A stretch of 64,000 bases of DNA, from contig JAJXRY010000002.1 of assembly GCA_021628825.1 (NCBI GenBank), positions 1,178,001-1,242,000 of the forward strand, given 5' to 3'. Within the stretch, counting starts at the first letter, position 1; each line of letters opens with the position of its first letter. The translations under genes and the position numbers were made by a program. Of the stretch, positions 37,070-46,055 are shown in pieces. The stretch is from Lachnospiraceae bacterium. Its GTDB lineage: Bacteria > Bacillota > Clostridia > Lachnospirales > Lachnospiraceae. Below the pieces are notes generated by a model, which saw nothing but the letters and a program-made list of their open reading frames with translations, did not search any database and was not told the origin of the DNA.

Positions 37070-39181
37070 ATGTGGCATGTTGAGACAGATTACTTTGCGC
37101 TTGCTGTGTTATTGATTATGTATATCAAGGAATTCAGTATGCACAGGCTTCGCAGACAAAGAAACATATAGGGAATAAAGGATGCTGGAGATACACAGAG
37201 TGAGGCACTTTATTTTGTGTTGTTTTTCAGTATTATAAGTACGATTATAGATATTATATCTTCAACGGTAATGAATGGCTGCAGTAACTGGTGGGTATAC
37301 CAGATTTTTAATGACCATTTATGTTATCAGTATGCCTCTTCTTGCCGTTGTCTGGGTGGGATATGTCTATATCCTGATTCATCAGAATGATCCGGTCAGG
37401 TTTTCCTTAAAGAAAATTACAATGATAAGTATTCCATACATAGTTTATACGCTGGCGGCTCTGAGCAATCCGTTTACCGGCCTCTTTTTCAGGCTGTCTT
37501 CCGATATGGAGTATGAGAGAGGGATTCTTTTCATACCCGTTGGAGTCGGCTGCATTATGCTGTATTCCGGCATAGGACTTTTGCAGGCTCTGTTTTGCTG
37601 GAAGAAACTTGCATCACGGCACAATGCACTTTTACTCACGGTGTTCTTTCTGTTTACTGCTGTATTAACCTGGGTGCAGCTTGCACATCCCGGCTGGCTG
37701 ATTATTAATGCCAGCTATGCGGTTATTTATGTATGGTGTGATATTGCTATCGGAGACCAGCGCAGAAGAGAACTGTATCAGGAGCTTGAAAAGAAAAACC
37801 TGGAACTGGAAGCGGCGGTACTGGAAGCCAAGGAAGCAAATGCAGCGAAGACAACGTTTTTTTAAGTAATATGTCCCATGATATCCGGACGCCTATGAAT
37901 GCGATTACGGGAATTACCAATCTGATGATACATGATAAAGAGGATCCTTTGAAAATGGAGACTTATATTCATAAAATAAGTCATGAATATCTGTACGGTG
38001 ATGCGGTGCGTTTGCGCCAGATTTTTATCAACCTGCTTTCCAATGCCGTGAAATACACACCATATGGCGGAAAAATTACTTTTGAGCTTACGGAGAAGAG
38101 CTGTGAAGATCCTGACCGGGCAGAGTTTCATATCCGGGTTGCTGATAATGGAAGGGGAATGGAAGCTGAATTTATGGAACATATTTTTTTGAACCTTTTA
38201 CCCTGGGCTGAGAATTCCATGACCAGTAGGATCCAGGGAACAGGCCTTGGCATGGCAATCACGAAGAATATTGTAGATATGATGGGCGGAACCATTACTG
38301 TACAGAGTGAACCGGATAAAGGAAGCTGCTTTGAAGTTGTTTTAAGATTAAAAACGGACAAGATTCATAAAATTGATTTCCCGTATGCACATGTATTACT
38401 GGTTTCTGAGGATGTGGATTTTATAGAGAATGCCAGAGCAGCATTTACTGTCGTAAAGTATACCGAATTATGAGTGGCAGGGACAGAAGAGGAGGCAGAT
38501 CATATTCTGCTGAATCAGCTGGTGGATATTGTATTATTAGGAAATTCACTGGGCGACCGGAAGCTGCAGGATCACATACAACGGTTTCGTAAAGCTGCAG
38601 GAGATGCACTTTTACTTTATTGCTGTAAGTATGAGGAACGCAGGCAGTTGATTGAGATAGAACATCAGGGGGGAGTGGATGGTATTGTGGTACGTCCGTT
38701 CTTTCTCTCCACACTTTGCAATACCATTGCCGGAATAGTAAGTCATGGCGAAACGAATGAGAATGTTAAGGGATCTGTCTTAAATGGAATGAAGTTCCTG
38801 TGCGCGGGGGATAATGAACTGAATGCAGAGATATTAAGCGCTATATTGGATATAAAAAGGAGCAGATTGCGATATATATTCCAATGGAAAAGAGCTTGTG
38901 TAAGCATTCCGGAATGTAAAAAGCAGGTGACTATGATGCGATTTTTTTATGGATGTACAAATGCCGGTTATGGATGGACTAAAGGCCACCCGGATGATAA
39001 GACAGGGTGATAATCCGCTTGGAAAAAAAGCATTCCGATTATTGCCATGACGGCAAATGCGTTTAGCTCCGATGTGCAGGATTGCCTGAATGCAGGTATG
39101 GATGCGCATGTATCCAAGCCGCTCGATATCGTCGTGCTTGAAAAAGAACAATTAAGAGCATCAGAAACAGATAAAGTATGA
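37070..39181 (+). pseudogene. Hybrid sensor histidine kinase/response regulator, decayed
   Basis: Order: about seven membrane helices (37.1-37.75 kb), a coiled linker (ELEKKNLELEAAVLEAKEAN), H-box MSHDIRTPMNAITGI, the ATPase domain (RLRQIFINLLSNAVKYT, VADNGRGM, GTGLGMAI), a degenerate receiver, and a true receiver (FLCAGDNELNAEIL, MDVQMPVMDG, VSKPLDI). Besides homopolymer breaks it has an in-frame TAG near 37168 (after RRQRNI), an in-frame TAA near 38901 (after GKELV), and a loss of roughly 55-60 codons where YIHKI runs straight into SHEYLYGDAVRLRQ. Relatives have the rest of the dimerisation helix there. These cannot be run-length errors, so I call it a pseudogene. Confidence 0.75.
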
Positions 39182-39200
39182 ACCTGACGGTAGTAAAACA

Positions 39201-39231
39201 ATCCCATCGGCTAAGCTGCTGCCGATGGGAT
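39201..39231. terminator. Hairpin between convergent kinase and PIN-like genes
   Basis: ATCCCATCGGC (39201-39211) pairs perfectly with GCCGATGGGAT (39221-39231). On the minus strand it is followed by TTGTTTTACT, so it mainly terminates the PIN-like gene. Confidence 0.75.
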
Positions 39232-39238
39232 ATCCGGA

Positions 39239-40163
39239 TTACCTTTCCATATTATTTTTAGTGCAGATATCATTTTTGAAATACGGTTTAAACAGACTGT
39301 AGTATTTCATGCCGTTATCCTTGCCATAGGTTTTGATAATGATTGCACGGATGCCGTTCAGATTCTTGGTTTTATCTTTGTTATTATCCAGGAAGGAAAC
39401 AAAGTTACCGGGATCTTTCACGTCGCTGTGGGCAAAAAAATGATATCTGTGAAATGTTTGATCTTATCCTGATGGGAATAGGCTTCCGCAGTAAAGGAAT
39501 AAGAATCGTCTCTTACGGTTTTGTAAATAAGCTGCCCCTGTTCCTGACCGTAGACATGAACAAAGGTTTCGTGAAGTGCAACAAGGTTGTTTTTTCCAAA
39601 GCAGTTGATGAAGGTATCAACTTCTTCCTTATGGGAATCCTCTGAATGAAAATCTTCTGATTTTTCAGGGGAAGCCTCTTTAACAGCCTGTACCGGAAGA
39701 GAAGCTTCTTCTTCCGAAGCAGAAGCTGTAAGGGGAAGCTCTTCTTCGACGGTGCGGACAACGTCCTCCTTCTGCCGCTGGAGACCTAACTTGCAGTAGT
39801 TCACATTAATTCGGTTTACGAGGAATCCCTTCTTCTTCCAGAAACGGACAGCCGGATCAAAGCCGGTATCGTTACTCATTACAATGAATTCCGAAGTTTT
39901 CTGATTATCCGTTCCGATCAGATATCCTAAATAGGATATGAGCTGGAAATCCAAAGCATTCTGTCCCTCGAAGCACTCTTCAAACTGAATCGTGCGTTTT
40001 TTTCCTGCAACAGCTTAATGACCGAGGCATATGCCATATGAGGAGAATTTTTTTCGTATAAAAAGATAATAATTTCATCATTCTCGTCTGCCATATCCAG
40101 GAGCATTAACCAGTTGTCGTTTACATTTTCACTATCTACCAGGTAATGTTTTATCTTGACCAC
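39239..40163 (-). CDS. PIN/NYN-like domain protein with acidic middle (frame-broken)
   Basis: About 306 residues corrected. The start is a GTG at 40163 or 40166 (VVKIKHYLVDSENVNDNW); no strong ribosome site is seen. The N-terminal 125 residues look like a PIN-type nuclease: HYLVDSENV (first Asp), ENDEIIIFYTKNSP, LDFQLISYLGYLIG and IVMSNDTGFDPAVRFW (late Asp pair). A Glu/Ser-rich linker follows, then a C-terminal basic helical domain (NNLVALHETFVHVYG, LNGIRAIIIKTYGKDNGMKY). A7 at about 39997-40003 and T7 at 39434-39440 (plus-strand runs) each have two extra bases. RNA cleavage is a plausible role, unproven. Confidence 0.7.
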
Positions 40164-40294
40164 CACTAATCCGGATATATTTATTTTAACACGGAAAACA
40201 ACAGACCGCAACCAGCTCTGAATTTCCTGTTGCAAAAGCGCTGTGGGCAATGCTATAATCTGCATGAAAGTCGTATTTTAGCAAGGAGGATGTT

Positions 40295-40588
40295 ATGTCA
40301 GATATACATAGTATTGATGCGGAAGATGATCAGTTTGCATACCGTTATGATACTCAGCTCCTTATTGATCGCAGGGATGAGGATCTTGACGAGGATGAGA
40401 TTGCGGATTACATCACAGAGCATTTTGAAGGAAACAGTCTGATTGCAGCCGGTGATGAGGATCTTATTAAGATTCATTTCCATACCAATGAACCCTGGAA
40501 GGTGCTGGAGTATTGCAATACACTGGGAGAGATTTATGATATTGTTGTCGAGGACATGATTCGCCAGTCCAATGGTCTTCATGGCTAA
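40295..40588 (+). CDS. DAK phosphatase/YloV C-terminus-like small protein
   Basis: 97 residues, intact, start behind AAGGAGG. The second half, EHFEGNSLIAAGDEDLIKIH and FHTNEPWKVLEYCNTLGEI, matches the end of YloV/FakA-type dihydroxyacetone-kinase-like proteins, where it closes the fatty-acid kinase. As a stand-alone unit it is usually labelled kinase to dihydroxyacetone kinase; the function is not settled. A terminator follows. Confidence 0.7.
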   Translation: MSDIHSIDAEDDQFAYRYDTQLLIDRRDEDLDEDEIADYITEHFEGNSLIAAGDEDLIKIHFHTNEPWKVLEYCNTLGEIYDIVVEDMIRQSNGLHG

Positions 40589-40620
40589 GACGAAAACGAT
40601 ACTCACCTTTGAGAACCTTA

Positions 40621-40652
40621 GAACTGCCCGAGTGATTGGGCAGTTTCTTTTT
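40621..40652 (+). terminator. Intrinsic terminator
   Basis: GAACTGCCC (40621-40629) pairs with GGGCAGTTTC (40638-40647), followed by TTTTTATTT. Confidence 0.88.
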
Positions 40653-40695
40653 ATTTGCTATATAGATTCAATACAGATGAAAGAGGAAAAGGAAT

Positions 40696-42012
40696 ATGCA
40701 GTATGTAAAGTTACAACTGGGCTGCCTGCTGGTAGTTTTGTATATCGTAATTACTTATGTGAAAGAGACGGTGCGGGAGAAAATACCATGCAATAAATAC
40801 TTTGACGCGCTCCTTGCAGTTGCGCCGTGGGCAGTTTTTTTTGATGGGCTGACGGCATGGACAGTGAATCATCTGAACATAGTGCCCGAGTGGTTTAACC
40901 GGGTGGCGCATCTGTTGTTTTTTTGTTCTCATGGATATTACGATTATTGTTACCGCAGAGTATATGTATGATCAGGTTGTCGGATTTCGTAAGAAAAAAA
41001 GGGAAAACCTTTTACTGGCGATTCCGGGCATGCTGATGATTGCCCTAACGATAGCGGGAATTGGTCAGCTGCATTATATAGAGGGAAAGATGACCTGGTA
41101 TTCTATGGGGTTTTCCGTATATATCAGCTTTGCAACGTTGATATTATATTATGGAGTCATTCTGTTTTTTTCATGATTTCAAGGCATCGCTTCCTTTCAA
41201 AGAATAAGATATTAGGAACCTTGGTCCTATATTGTCATTGCAGGAACAATTCTGATTGTACAGGTGATTTTCCCGGAGGTTCTGCTGACCTCCATATTCC
41301 CTACCATTCTGCTGCTCGGAATCTATATTGATTTTTGGAAAATCCTTCGATCCGGAAGATTACCCTGCATAAGGATGAAATGATTGATGGATTTGCAACC
41401 ATGGTAGAAAGCCGCGATAATAATACCGGCGGGCACATCAAGCGGACAAGGGCTTATGTGGATCTGATACTCAAAAAGATGCGGCATGACCGGAAATACC
41501 ATGAGATATTGAATAAGGATTATGCGACAAATGTAAGAAATGCCGCCCCGCTTCATGATATTGGTAAGATTTCAACTCCGGACAGCATTCTGCAGAAACC
41601 GGGAAAGCTGACTGATGAAGAATATGCAATTATGAAGGAACATGCTGCGACAGGTGGAGATATTATCCTGCATACCTTTAAGGATCTGGATAATGCAGAA
41701 TTCCGGAAGATTGCATATGAGGTTGCAAGGTATCATCATGAGAAGTATAACGGCAAGGGATATCCGGAAGGGCTTAAGGGCGAGGAGATTCCGCTTCATG
41801 CCAGGATTATGGCGATTGCCGATGTGTTTGATGCGGTTTCTCAAAAGAGATGCTATCGGGATGCAATGCCGTTGGATGAGTGTTTTGCCATTATTGAGAA
41901 GGGAATCGGGGCTGATTTTGATCCGGGGCTTGCGAGGCTTTTTCTTGAAGCCAGAGAGGAAGTAGAGTGCCTGATGTCAGATTATGGATTACATGAGTCA
42001 GAAAAAAATTAA
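40696..42012 (+). CDS. HD-GYP domain c-di-GMP phosphodiesterase-like membrane protein (frame-broken)
   Basis: About 436 residues corrected. Seven or so membrane helices occupy the first 210. The HD-GYP domain follows: ESRDNNTGGHIKRT, AAPLHDIGKISTPD (HD), KEHAATGG, YHHEKYNGKGYPEGLKG (GYP) and ARIMAIADVFDAVSQKR. This is a complete metal-binding set, so it probably hydrolyses cyclic di-GMP or a similar dinucleotide. Breaks: T7 near 40918-40924, T7 near 41165-41171, a C near 41227 and T5/G2 near 41332-41338. Membrane domain and catalytic part join once these are corrected. Confidence 0.85.
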
Positions 42013-42664
42013 AAAAGAATATATTCTGTCAAAAAAATTTATACTTTATGCGGCGGCTTTTTTGATTGGTATTATTATGGCAGCCGGGAACGCTGTTGAG
42101 CTGTGGAGGTATGCGACAGCATATGAACTGCAAAATCCGGACTCTGCATCTCTTAAACCCGGGAGCTTTGTCAGGTGTGATATTACACAATACCTGGTGC
42201 GTCCGGTGGGTCCATATCATAAGGACCAGTATACAGGCGTGAGTGAGGTGTTTGTCACCTTTTCAAAGGATTACGAGACCTATAGTGTTCCAATGGGCGG
42301 GAATGGTTACATACGTGTCATGACAGGGGAAGAAGAAACTAAAAAGCAATTACAGGCATTTGAACAGGGAAAAGGGGAGAAGGTTTCCTTTATCGGTAAG
42401 ATTATTCGGGCAGATGCACCGGATTTGGACTGGTATGAAGAAGTAGAGGGCTTCCGGATGGATGAACTGGTACAGGACCGGGTAGTGAAGCAGGTAAACG
42501 CCCGGAAATATATTAATTTGCTAAGCACAGGAGCGGGACTTATGGCGCTTGGAATATTTGGAATATGGAAAAAAAGGGAATTTTTGTATCAAAAAAATAA
42601 AACGGCAGAATTGACACGGATTCTGAATTATATTAGCATGAGGATGAGTAAAGGCTCAGGCTGA
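41984..42664 (+). CDS. Membrane protein of unknown function
   Basis: 226 residues, intact. The ATG at 41984 or 41993 lies within the end of the HD-GYP gene, so the two are probably co-expressed. One helix near the N-terminus (FILYAAAFLIGIIMAAGNAV) and one near residue 190 (LLSTGAGLMALGIFGIW) flank an extracytoplasmic beta-rich domain of about 140 residues (KPGSFVRCDITQYLV, EVFVTFSKDYETYSVPMG). The layout resembles other Firmicute proteins with a DUF-type outer domain. No catalytic motif recognised. Confidence 0.6.
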   Translation: MDYMSQKKIKKEYILSKKFILYAAAFLIGIIMAAGNAVELWRYATAYELQNPDSASLKPGSFVRCDITQYLVRPVGPYHKDQYTGVSEVFVTFSKDYETYSVPMGGNGYIRVMTGEEETKKQLQAFEQGKGEKVSFIGKIIRADAPDLDWYEEVEGFRMDELVQDRVVKQVNARKYINLLSTGAGLMALGIFGIWKKREFLYQKNKTAELTRILNYISMRMSKGSG

Positions 42665-42697
42665 CAATATACGAATCATCAGAAAATGAGGGAAATT

Positions 42698-43479
42698 ATG
42701 GAACAGACCATCAGTAAAAAAGAATTTAAAGGATTTTCAGGAAATGAATTAAAAGTATTCGCAATCATTGCGATGTTTATGGATCATCTGGCATCTACGA
42801 TCTGGCCGGGATACCATAAGGACTGGTGGCTGCTTGCTATTCACCTTTTCGGGCGGCTTGCGGCGCCGACGATGTGGTTTATGATTGCAGAAGGATACCA
42901 GTATACCAGGAACTTTAAGAAGTATCTGGAACGTCTCTTTATTTTTGCGGTCCTTGCGCACTTTGCCTATAATTTCTGCTTCGGAATCTCTTTTATTCCG
43001 TTCCGGGATTCGGTGCTGAATCAGACCAGTGTGATCTGGCCGCTGTTCCTGGCAGCAGTCGGGCTTTATATTTTTGATGATGAAAAGAGAAGCTTTCCGC
43101 TGAAAAAAACTGGCAGAAAACCGCACTTCTTCTGGTACTGTGTGTTCTGGCATTTCCTTCGGACTGGTCATGCTTCCCGGTATTATGTACCTTACATATT
43201 TATCAGAACAAGGGGAACTTAAAGAAGCAGGTGCTTGGAATGCTTGCTTATATTTCCATGTATGCACTGGTGTGGTGTCTTTGTATTGATGTGGTTTATG
43301 GACTGTTGCAATTCAGCATTATTATTGTGTGGCCGTTTATGTATTTCTACAATGGAACAAGAGGTAAGGCAAAATGGATGAAGTGGTTTTTCTATGTGTT
43401 TTATGTAGGGCACCTCGTTCTGTGCGGCTTCTTACGGCTTGCCCTGCATGGAAATGTGGGAACGATCATTGGAGGTTAG
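42698..43479 (+). CDS. TraX-family membrane protein (frame-broken)
   Basis: 259 residues corrected; ATG 42698 behind GAGGGA. The family signature is FSGNELKVFAIIAMFMDHLA followed by HLFGRLAAPTMWFMIAEGY, with about eight helices. In the F plasmid TraX acetylates pilin; chromosomal Firmicute members (PF05857) are acyltransferase-like proteins of unknown substrate. A7 near 43104-43110 has two surplus A. No conjugation genes are nearby, so I do not infer an ICE. Two bases separate it from the SseB-like gene. Confidence 0.82.
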
Positions 43480-43481
43480 GA

Positions 43482-43895
43482 ATGCAGGATGAAGGCCTAA
43501 AAGGAAATGAACAGATCGAGGAAGCCATTCTCGCACTGCAGCAGGAGGCAACGCCGGAAATGCTGGCGCATGCGCTTACGGTAATCCGCAGACGAATGAA
43601 AGAGGGCGGTCAGCTGATTGTGGATGTGGAGCCGTCCGTGGCCGGTACGCAGATGAATCTTAAGGTGGTTGAAACCGGGGATGGCGCAAAGTGGTGGTCT
43701 GTCTTTACCAGCTTTGAGGAAGAATTAAAGGGCTCAGACTGTGTGAAGTCCACATTTCTTTCAGACATCGATAAGCTGTTTGATGCGGCACTGGAAGTAC
43801 CGGATATTCAAGGAGTTGCATTAAATCCATGGAACAGGACGATGATGCTTGATAAGCATCTCATCCGCATTATCAAACCGGAACAGGGAAAATAA
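43482..43895 (+). CDS. SseB-domain protein
   Basis: 137 residues, intact, starting 2 bases after TraX behind GGAGG. It is a soluble alpha/beta protein ending VALNPWNRTMMLDKHLIRII, the SseB N-domain (PF07179) hallmark. The family is widespread, often encoded near secretion genes, with no defined activity. Co-transcription with the TraX gene is likely. Confidence 0.7.
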   Translation: MQDEGLKGNEQIEEAILALQQEATPEMLAHALTVIRRRMKEGGQLIVDVEPSVAGTQMNLKVVETGDGAKWWSVFTSFEEELKGSDCVKSTFLSDIDKLFDAALEVPDIQGVALNPWNRTMMLDKHLIRIIKPEQGK

Positions 43896-43899
43896 TGGA

Positions 43900-43928
43900 T
43901 TGTTCCGGCGGAAAATAAGTGTTACAAT
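43900..43928 (+). promoter_or_regulatory. Promoter upstream of the VanW gene
   Basis: TTGTTC (43900-43905) and TACAAT (43923-43928), spacer 17, 45 bases before the start. Confidence 0.55.
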
Positions 43929-43973
43929 AATTTATGACTATTCAGAACCGGAATACAAATGAGGAGAAACAAC

Positions 43974-44672
43974 ATGAAAAAATGGAAATATGTAGTAGGA
44001 GCAATGTGTTTATGGCTGGCGTTTGGTGCATCTGCCATGGCCGAGGAGAAGGAAATGCCGGACGGACAGAAGTTTGATGCCGAATTTTATGCGGCTGCTT
44101 ATCCGGATGTAACAGCAGAGATCGGTACGGCAGAAGCAGACCTTTACCAACATTATGTAACGTATGGAAGGGCCGAAGGAAGAAAGGCTTATGCGGCAGA
44201 TCAGCCGGTGGTAAAGAAGACACTGCTTTGTACGAAGTCCAGTGTCTATGATACATTAGAGGACCGTAGAATCAATGTGGAGCTTGCTTCAAGCCGGATT
44301 AACGGAATTGTTCTGACTCCGGGAAGTACATTTTCCTTTTCCAAATCGATAGGAACAAGAACGAAGGAAAATGGCTATGTTGTAGCAGAAAGCTTTGCTT
44401 CCGGACAGAAGACGACTTCCGTGGGCGGTGGAATCTGCCAGGTATCCAGTACCTTATACTGTGGAATTGCAGAAAGTGCGCCTGCACAGATTAAGGTAAC
44501 CGAGCGTCATAAGCATTCGGCAGCGGTCGATTATGTGCCGGAAAATATGGATGCGACTATTGCGGAGGGAAGTCTGGATTTTCAGTTCCAGAATGTAGGA
44601 ACCAAAAACCTGCAGATTATAAGCAGTTGTGATCAGGGTGTAGTAACCACTTCTGTTTATGAAATAGATTGA
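43974..44672 (+). CDS. Secreted VanW-family protein
   Basis: 232 residues, intact; ATG behind GAGGAG. A signal peptide (VVGAMCLWLAFGASAMA) is followed by a short module FDAEFYAAAYPDV...YGRAEGRKAY, seen in surface proteins, and then the VanW domain (PF04294): NVELASSRINGIVLTPGSTF, VGGGICQVSSTLYCGI and ERHKHSAAVDYVP. VanW occurs in vancomycin-resistance clusters, but most genomic copies, like this one, are not near van genes, and their role is unknown. Confidence 0.85.
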   Translation: MKKWKYVVGAMCLWLAFGASAMAEEKEMPDGQKFDAEFYAAAYPDVTAEIGTAEADLYQHYVTYGRAEGRKAYAADQPVVKKTLLCTKSSVYDTLEDRRINVELASSRINGIVLTPGSTFSFSKSIGTRTKENGYVVAESFASGQKTTSVGGGICQVSSTLYCGIAESAPAQIKVTERHKHSAAVDYVPENMDATIAEGSLDFQFQNVGTKNLQIISSCDQGVVTTSVYEID

Positions 44673-44735
44673 TTTTTAAATTGGCAAAGTAAATTTGGAT
44701 AAATCCAATAATGATTCAGAATAAGGAGCATGTTT

Positions 44736-45980
44736 ATGAACGGAATACTTAAGGTATTGACAGCGATCCTTGGTGTGCTGGCAGTAATAGCCTGTCTTGC
44801 GACCATTGGAATTGTGGGATATTCCATGACGAATACATCGCAGAATAATCATACAGATACCAGAGGACAGACGGATTCCCTTCCATCGGATGTCACAATT
44901 GACAGCAATGGGAATCTGGTTGTACAGGCATCTGCCGTTCCGACCATGACACCGGAAACCGACGGCAGCGCATCCACGGATCAGGTGCCTACGCCGACAC
45001 CGGCTTCTACGGATATCAGCAATCATGTGCATGACTATCAGGAAACGGTTGTCAAGAAGGCAACCTGTTATGCCGCAGGACAGATAAAATATACCTGTTC
45101 GATCTGCGGAGACGAATACTATGTGGATGTGATGTCCACGGGGCATGTTCCGGATGACTGGGAGATTGTAAGGAAACCGACCGCAACCGAAGAAGGGCTG
45201 CGTGTAAAGAAATGTATTTATTGTGATGAGGTTGTCGCAAGTGAACCGATCCCGGTAGAAACGACGAATGGAAGCGGTACCTCTGCATCTGCTTCTCCGA
45301 CATCGGCCCATATTCATCAATATACCGCTTCGACAGAACGGGAACCGTCCTGTGTTCTGGCTGGCTTACGCCGTTACAGTTGCAGTTGCGGAAGCTTTTA
45401 TACCGAAATGATTCCGGCACCGGGACATGTTGCTTCGGACTGGACCACCGCAGAGGAAGCGACCTCTACGACACTGGGACGCGAGCAGAGAACCTGTGTG
45501 GTTTGTGGCGTGGTACTGGATTCGAGACCGACCGATAAGGTTTCGGCAAGTCCGTCTTCTTCCGCAGGCGCCAGTGCATCAGCCAACGCAACGGCCACAG
45601 CAAGCGCAAGTACCAGTGCGACAGCCACGGCGCGGACCTCGAGTTCACCGTCAGCTTCGGCGAATGCATCCGCTTCTCCTTCTGCCCATAAGCATAATTA
45701 TGTTTCTTATGTGTTAAAGGAAGCCAACTGTACAGAGTTGGGAATCCGGTCTTTCGTATGTTCCTGCGGAAGTTCATATGCAGAAACGATAGAACGGGAT
45801 CTGAATAACCATACCTACCGGTCTGTCGTGATTCCGGCAACCAATACGACGCAGGGTTATACCGTTTATACCTGTATCCGGTGTAACTCCACGTATTATG
45901 ATAATTATACACCGCCGTTAGATCCGGTGTATGCCAATGCGATTGCGACGAGTACGGCAAGCCCGTCGGCAACTCCATAA
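44736..45980 (+). CDS. Surface/secreted protein with repeated Cys-pair modules
   Basis: About 414 residues, intact. AAGGAG suits the second ATG (44736). One helix (VLTAILGVLAVIACLATIGI) anchors it; linkers are rich in Ala/Ser/Thr/Pro. At least three or four modules follow the pattern H-x-H-x(n)-C-x(n)-G-x-Y-x-C-x2-C-G (KYTCSICGDEY, RYSCSCGSFY, SFVCSCGSSY), alternating with KKCIYCDEVV-type pairs. They look like small metal or disulfide folds. The same module, in one copy, ends the secreted protein at 18464-21511 (HTHNF...CDCG). Function unknown. Confidence 0.7.
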   Translation: MNGILKVLTAILGVLAVIACLATIGIVGYSMTNTSQNNHTDTRGQTDSLPSDVTIDSNGNLVVQASAVPTMTPETDGSASTDQVPTPTPASTDISNHVHDYQETVVKKATCYAAGQIKYTCSICGDEYYVDVMSTGHVPDDWEIVRKPTATEEGLRVKKCIYCDEVVASEPIPVETTNGSGTSASASPTSAHIHQYTASTEREPSCVLAGLRRYSCSCGSFYTEMIPAPGHVASDWTTAEEATSTTLGREQRTCVVCGVVLDSRPTDKVSASPSSSAGASASANATATASASTSATATARTSSSPSASANASASPSAHKHNYVSYVLKEANCTELGIRSFVCSCGSSYAETIERDLNNHTYRSVVIPATNTTQGYTVYTCIRCNSTYYDNYTPPLDPVYANAIATSTASPSATP

Positions 45981-46008
45981 ATAAAACAACGCAAAAGGAA
46001 GAGCGCAT

Positions 46009-46052
46009 AATCCCTTCTGCCCATGCATATAAAAGTATGAGCAGGAGGGATT
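46009..46052 (+). promoter_or_regulatory. Hairpin that pairs the P-ATPase ribosome-binding site
   Basis: AATCCCTTCTGC (46009-46020) pairs over 12 bases (one G-T) with GCAGGAGGGATT (46041-46052). The right arm contains the AGGAGGG ribosome site of the gene starting at 46056. CATA/TATG adds a loop pair. The T-run after it also permits a terminator role for the upstream gene. Confidence 0.6.
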
Positions 46053-46055
46053 TTT

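Noticed and set aside
42698..43479. Conjugative element signalled by TraX
   Set aside because: Chromosomal TraX-family proteins are common in Lachnospiraceae and no relaxase, coupling protein or pilus genes are present.
43974..44672. Vancomycin resistance
   Set aside because: VanW alone, without vanS/R/H/A/X genes, is not evidence of resistance.
45981..46055. yybP-ykoY manganese riboswitch before the P-type ATPase
   Set aside because: The interval is too short and lacks the conserved paired motif; only a simple hairpin is present.
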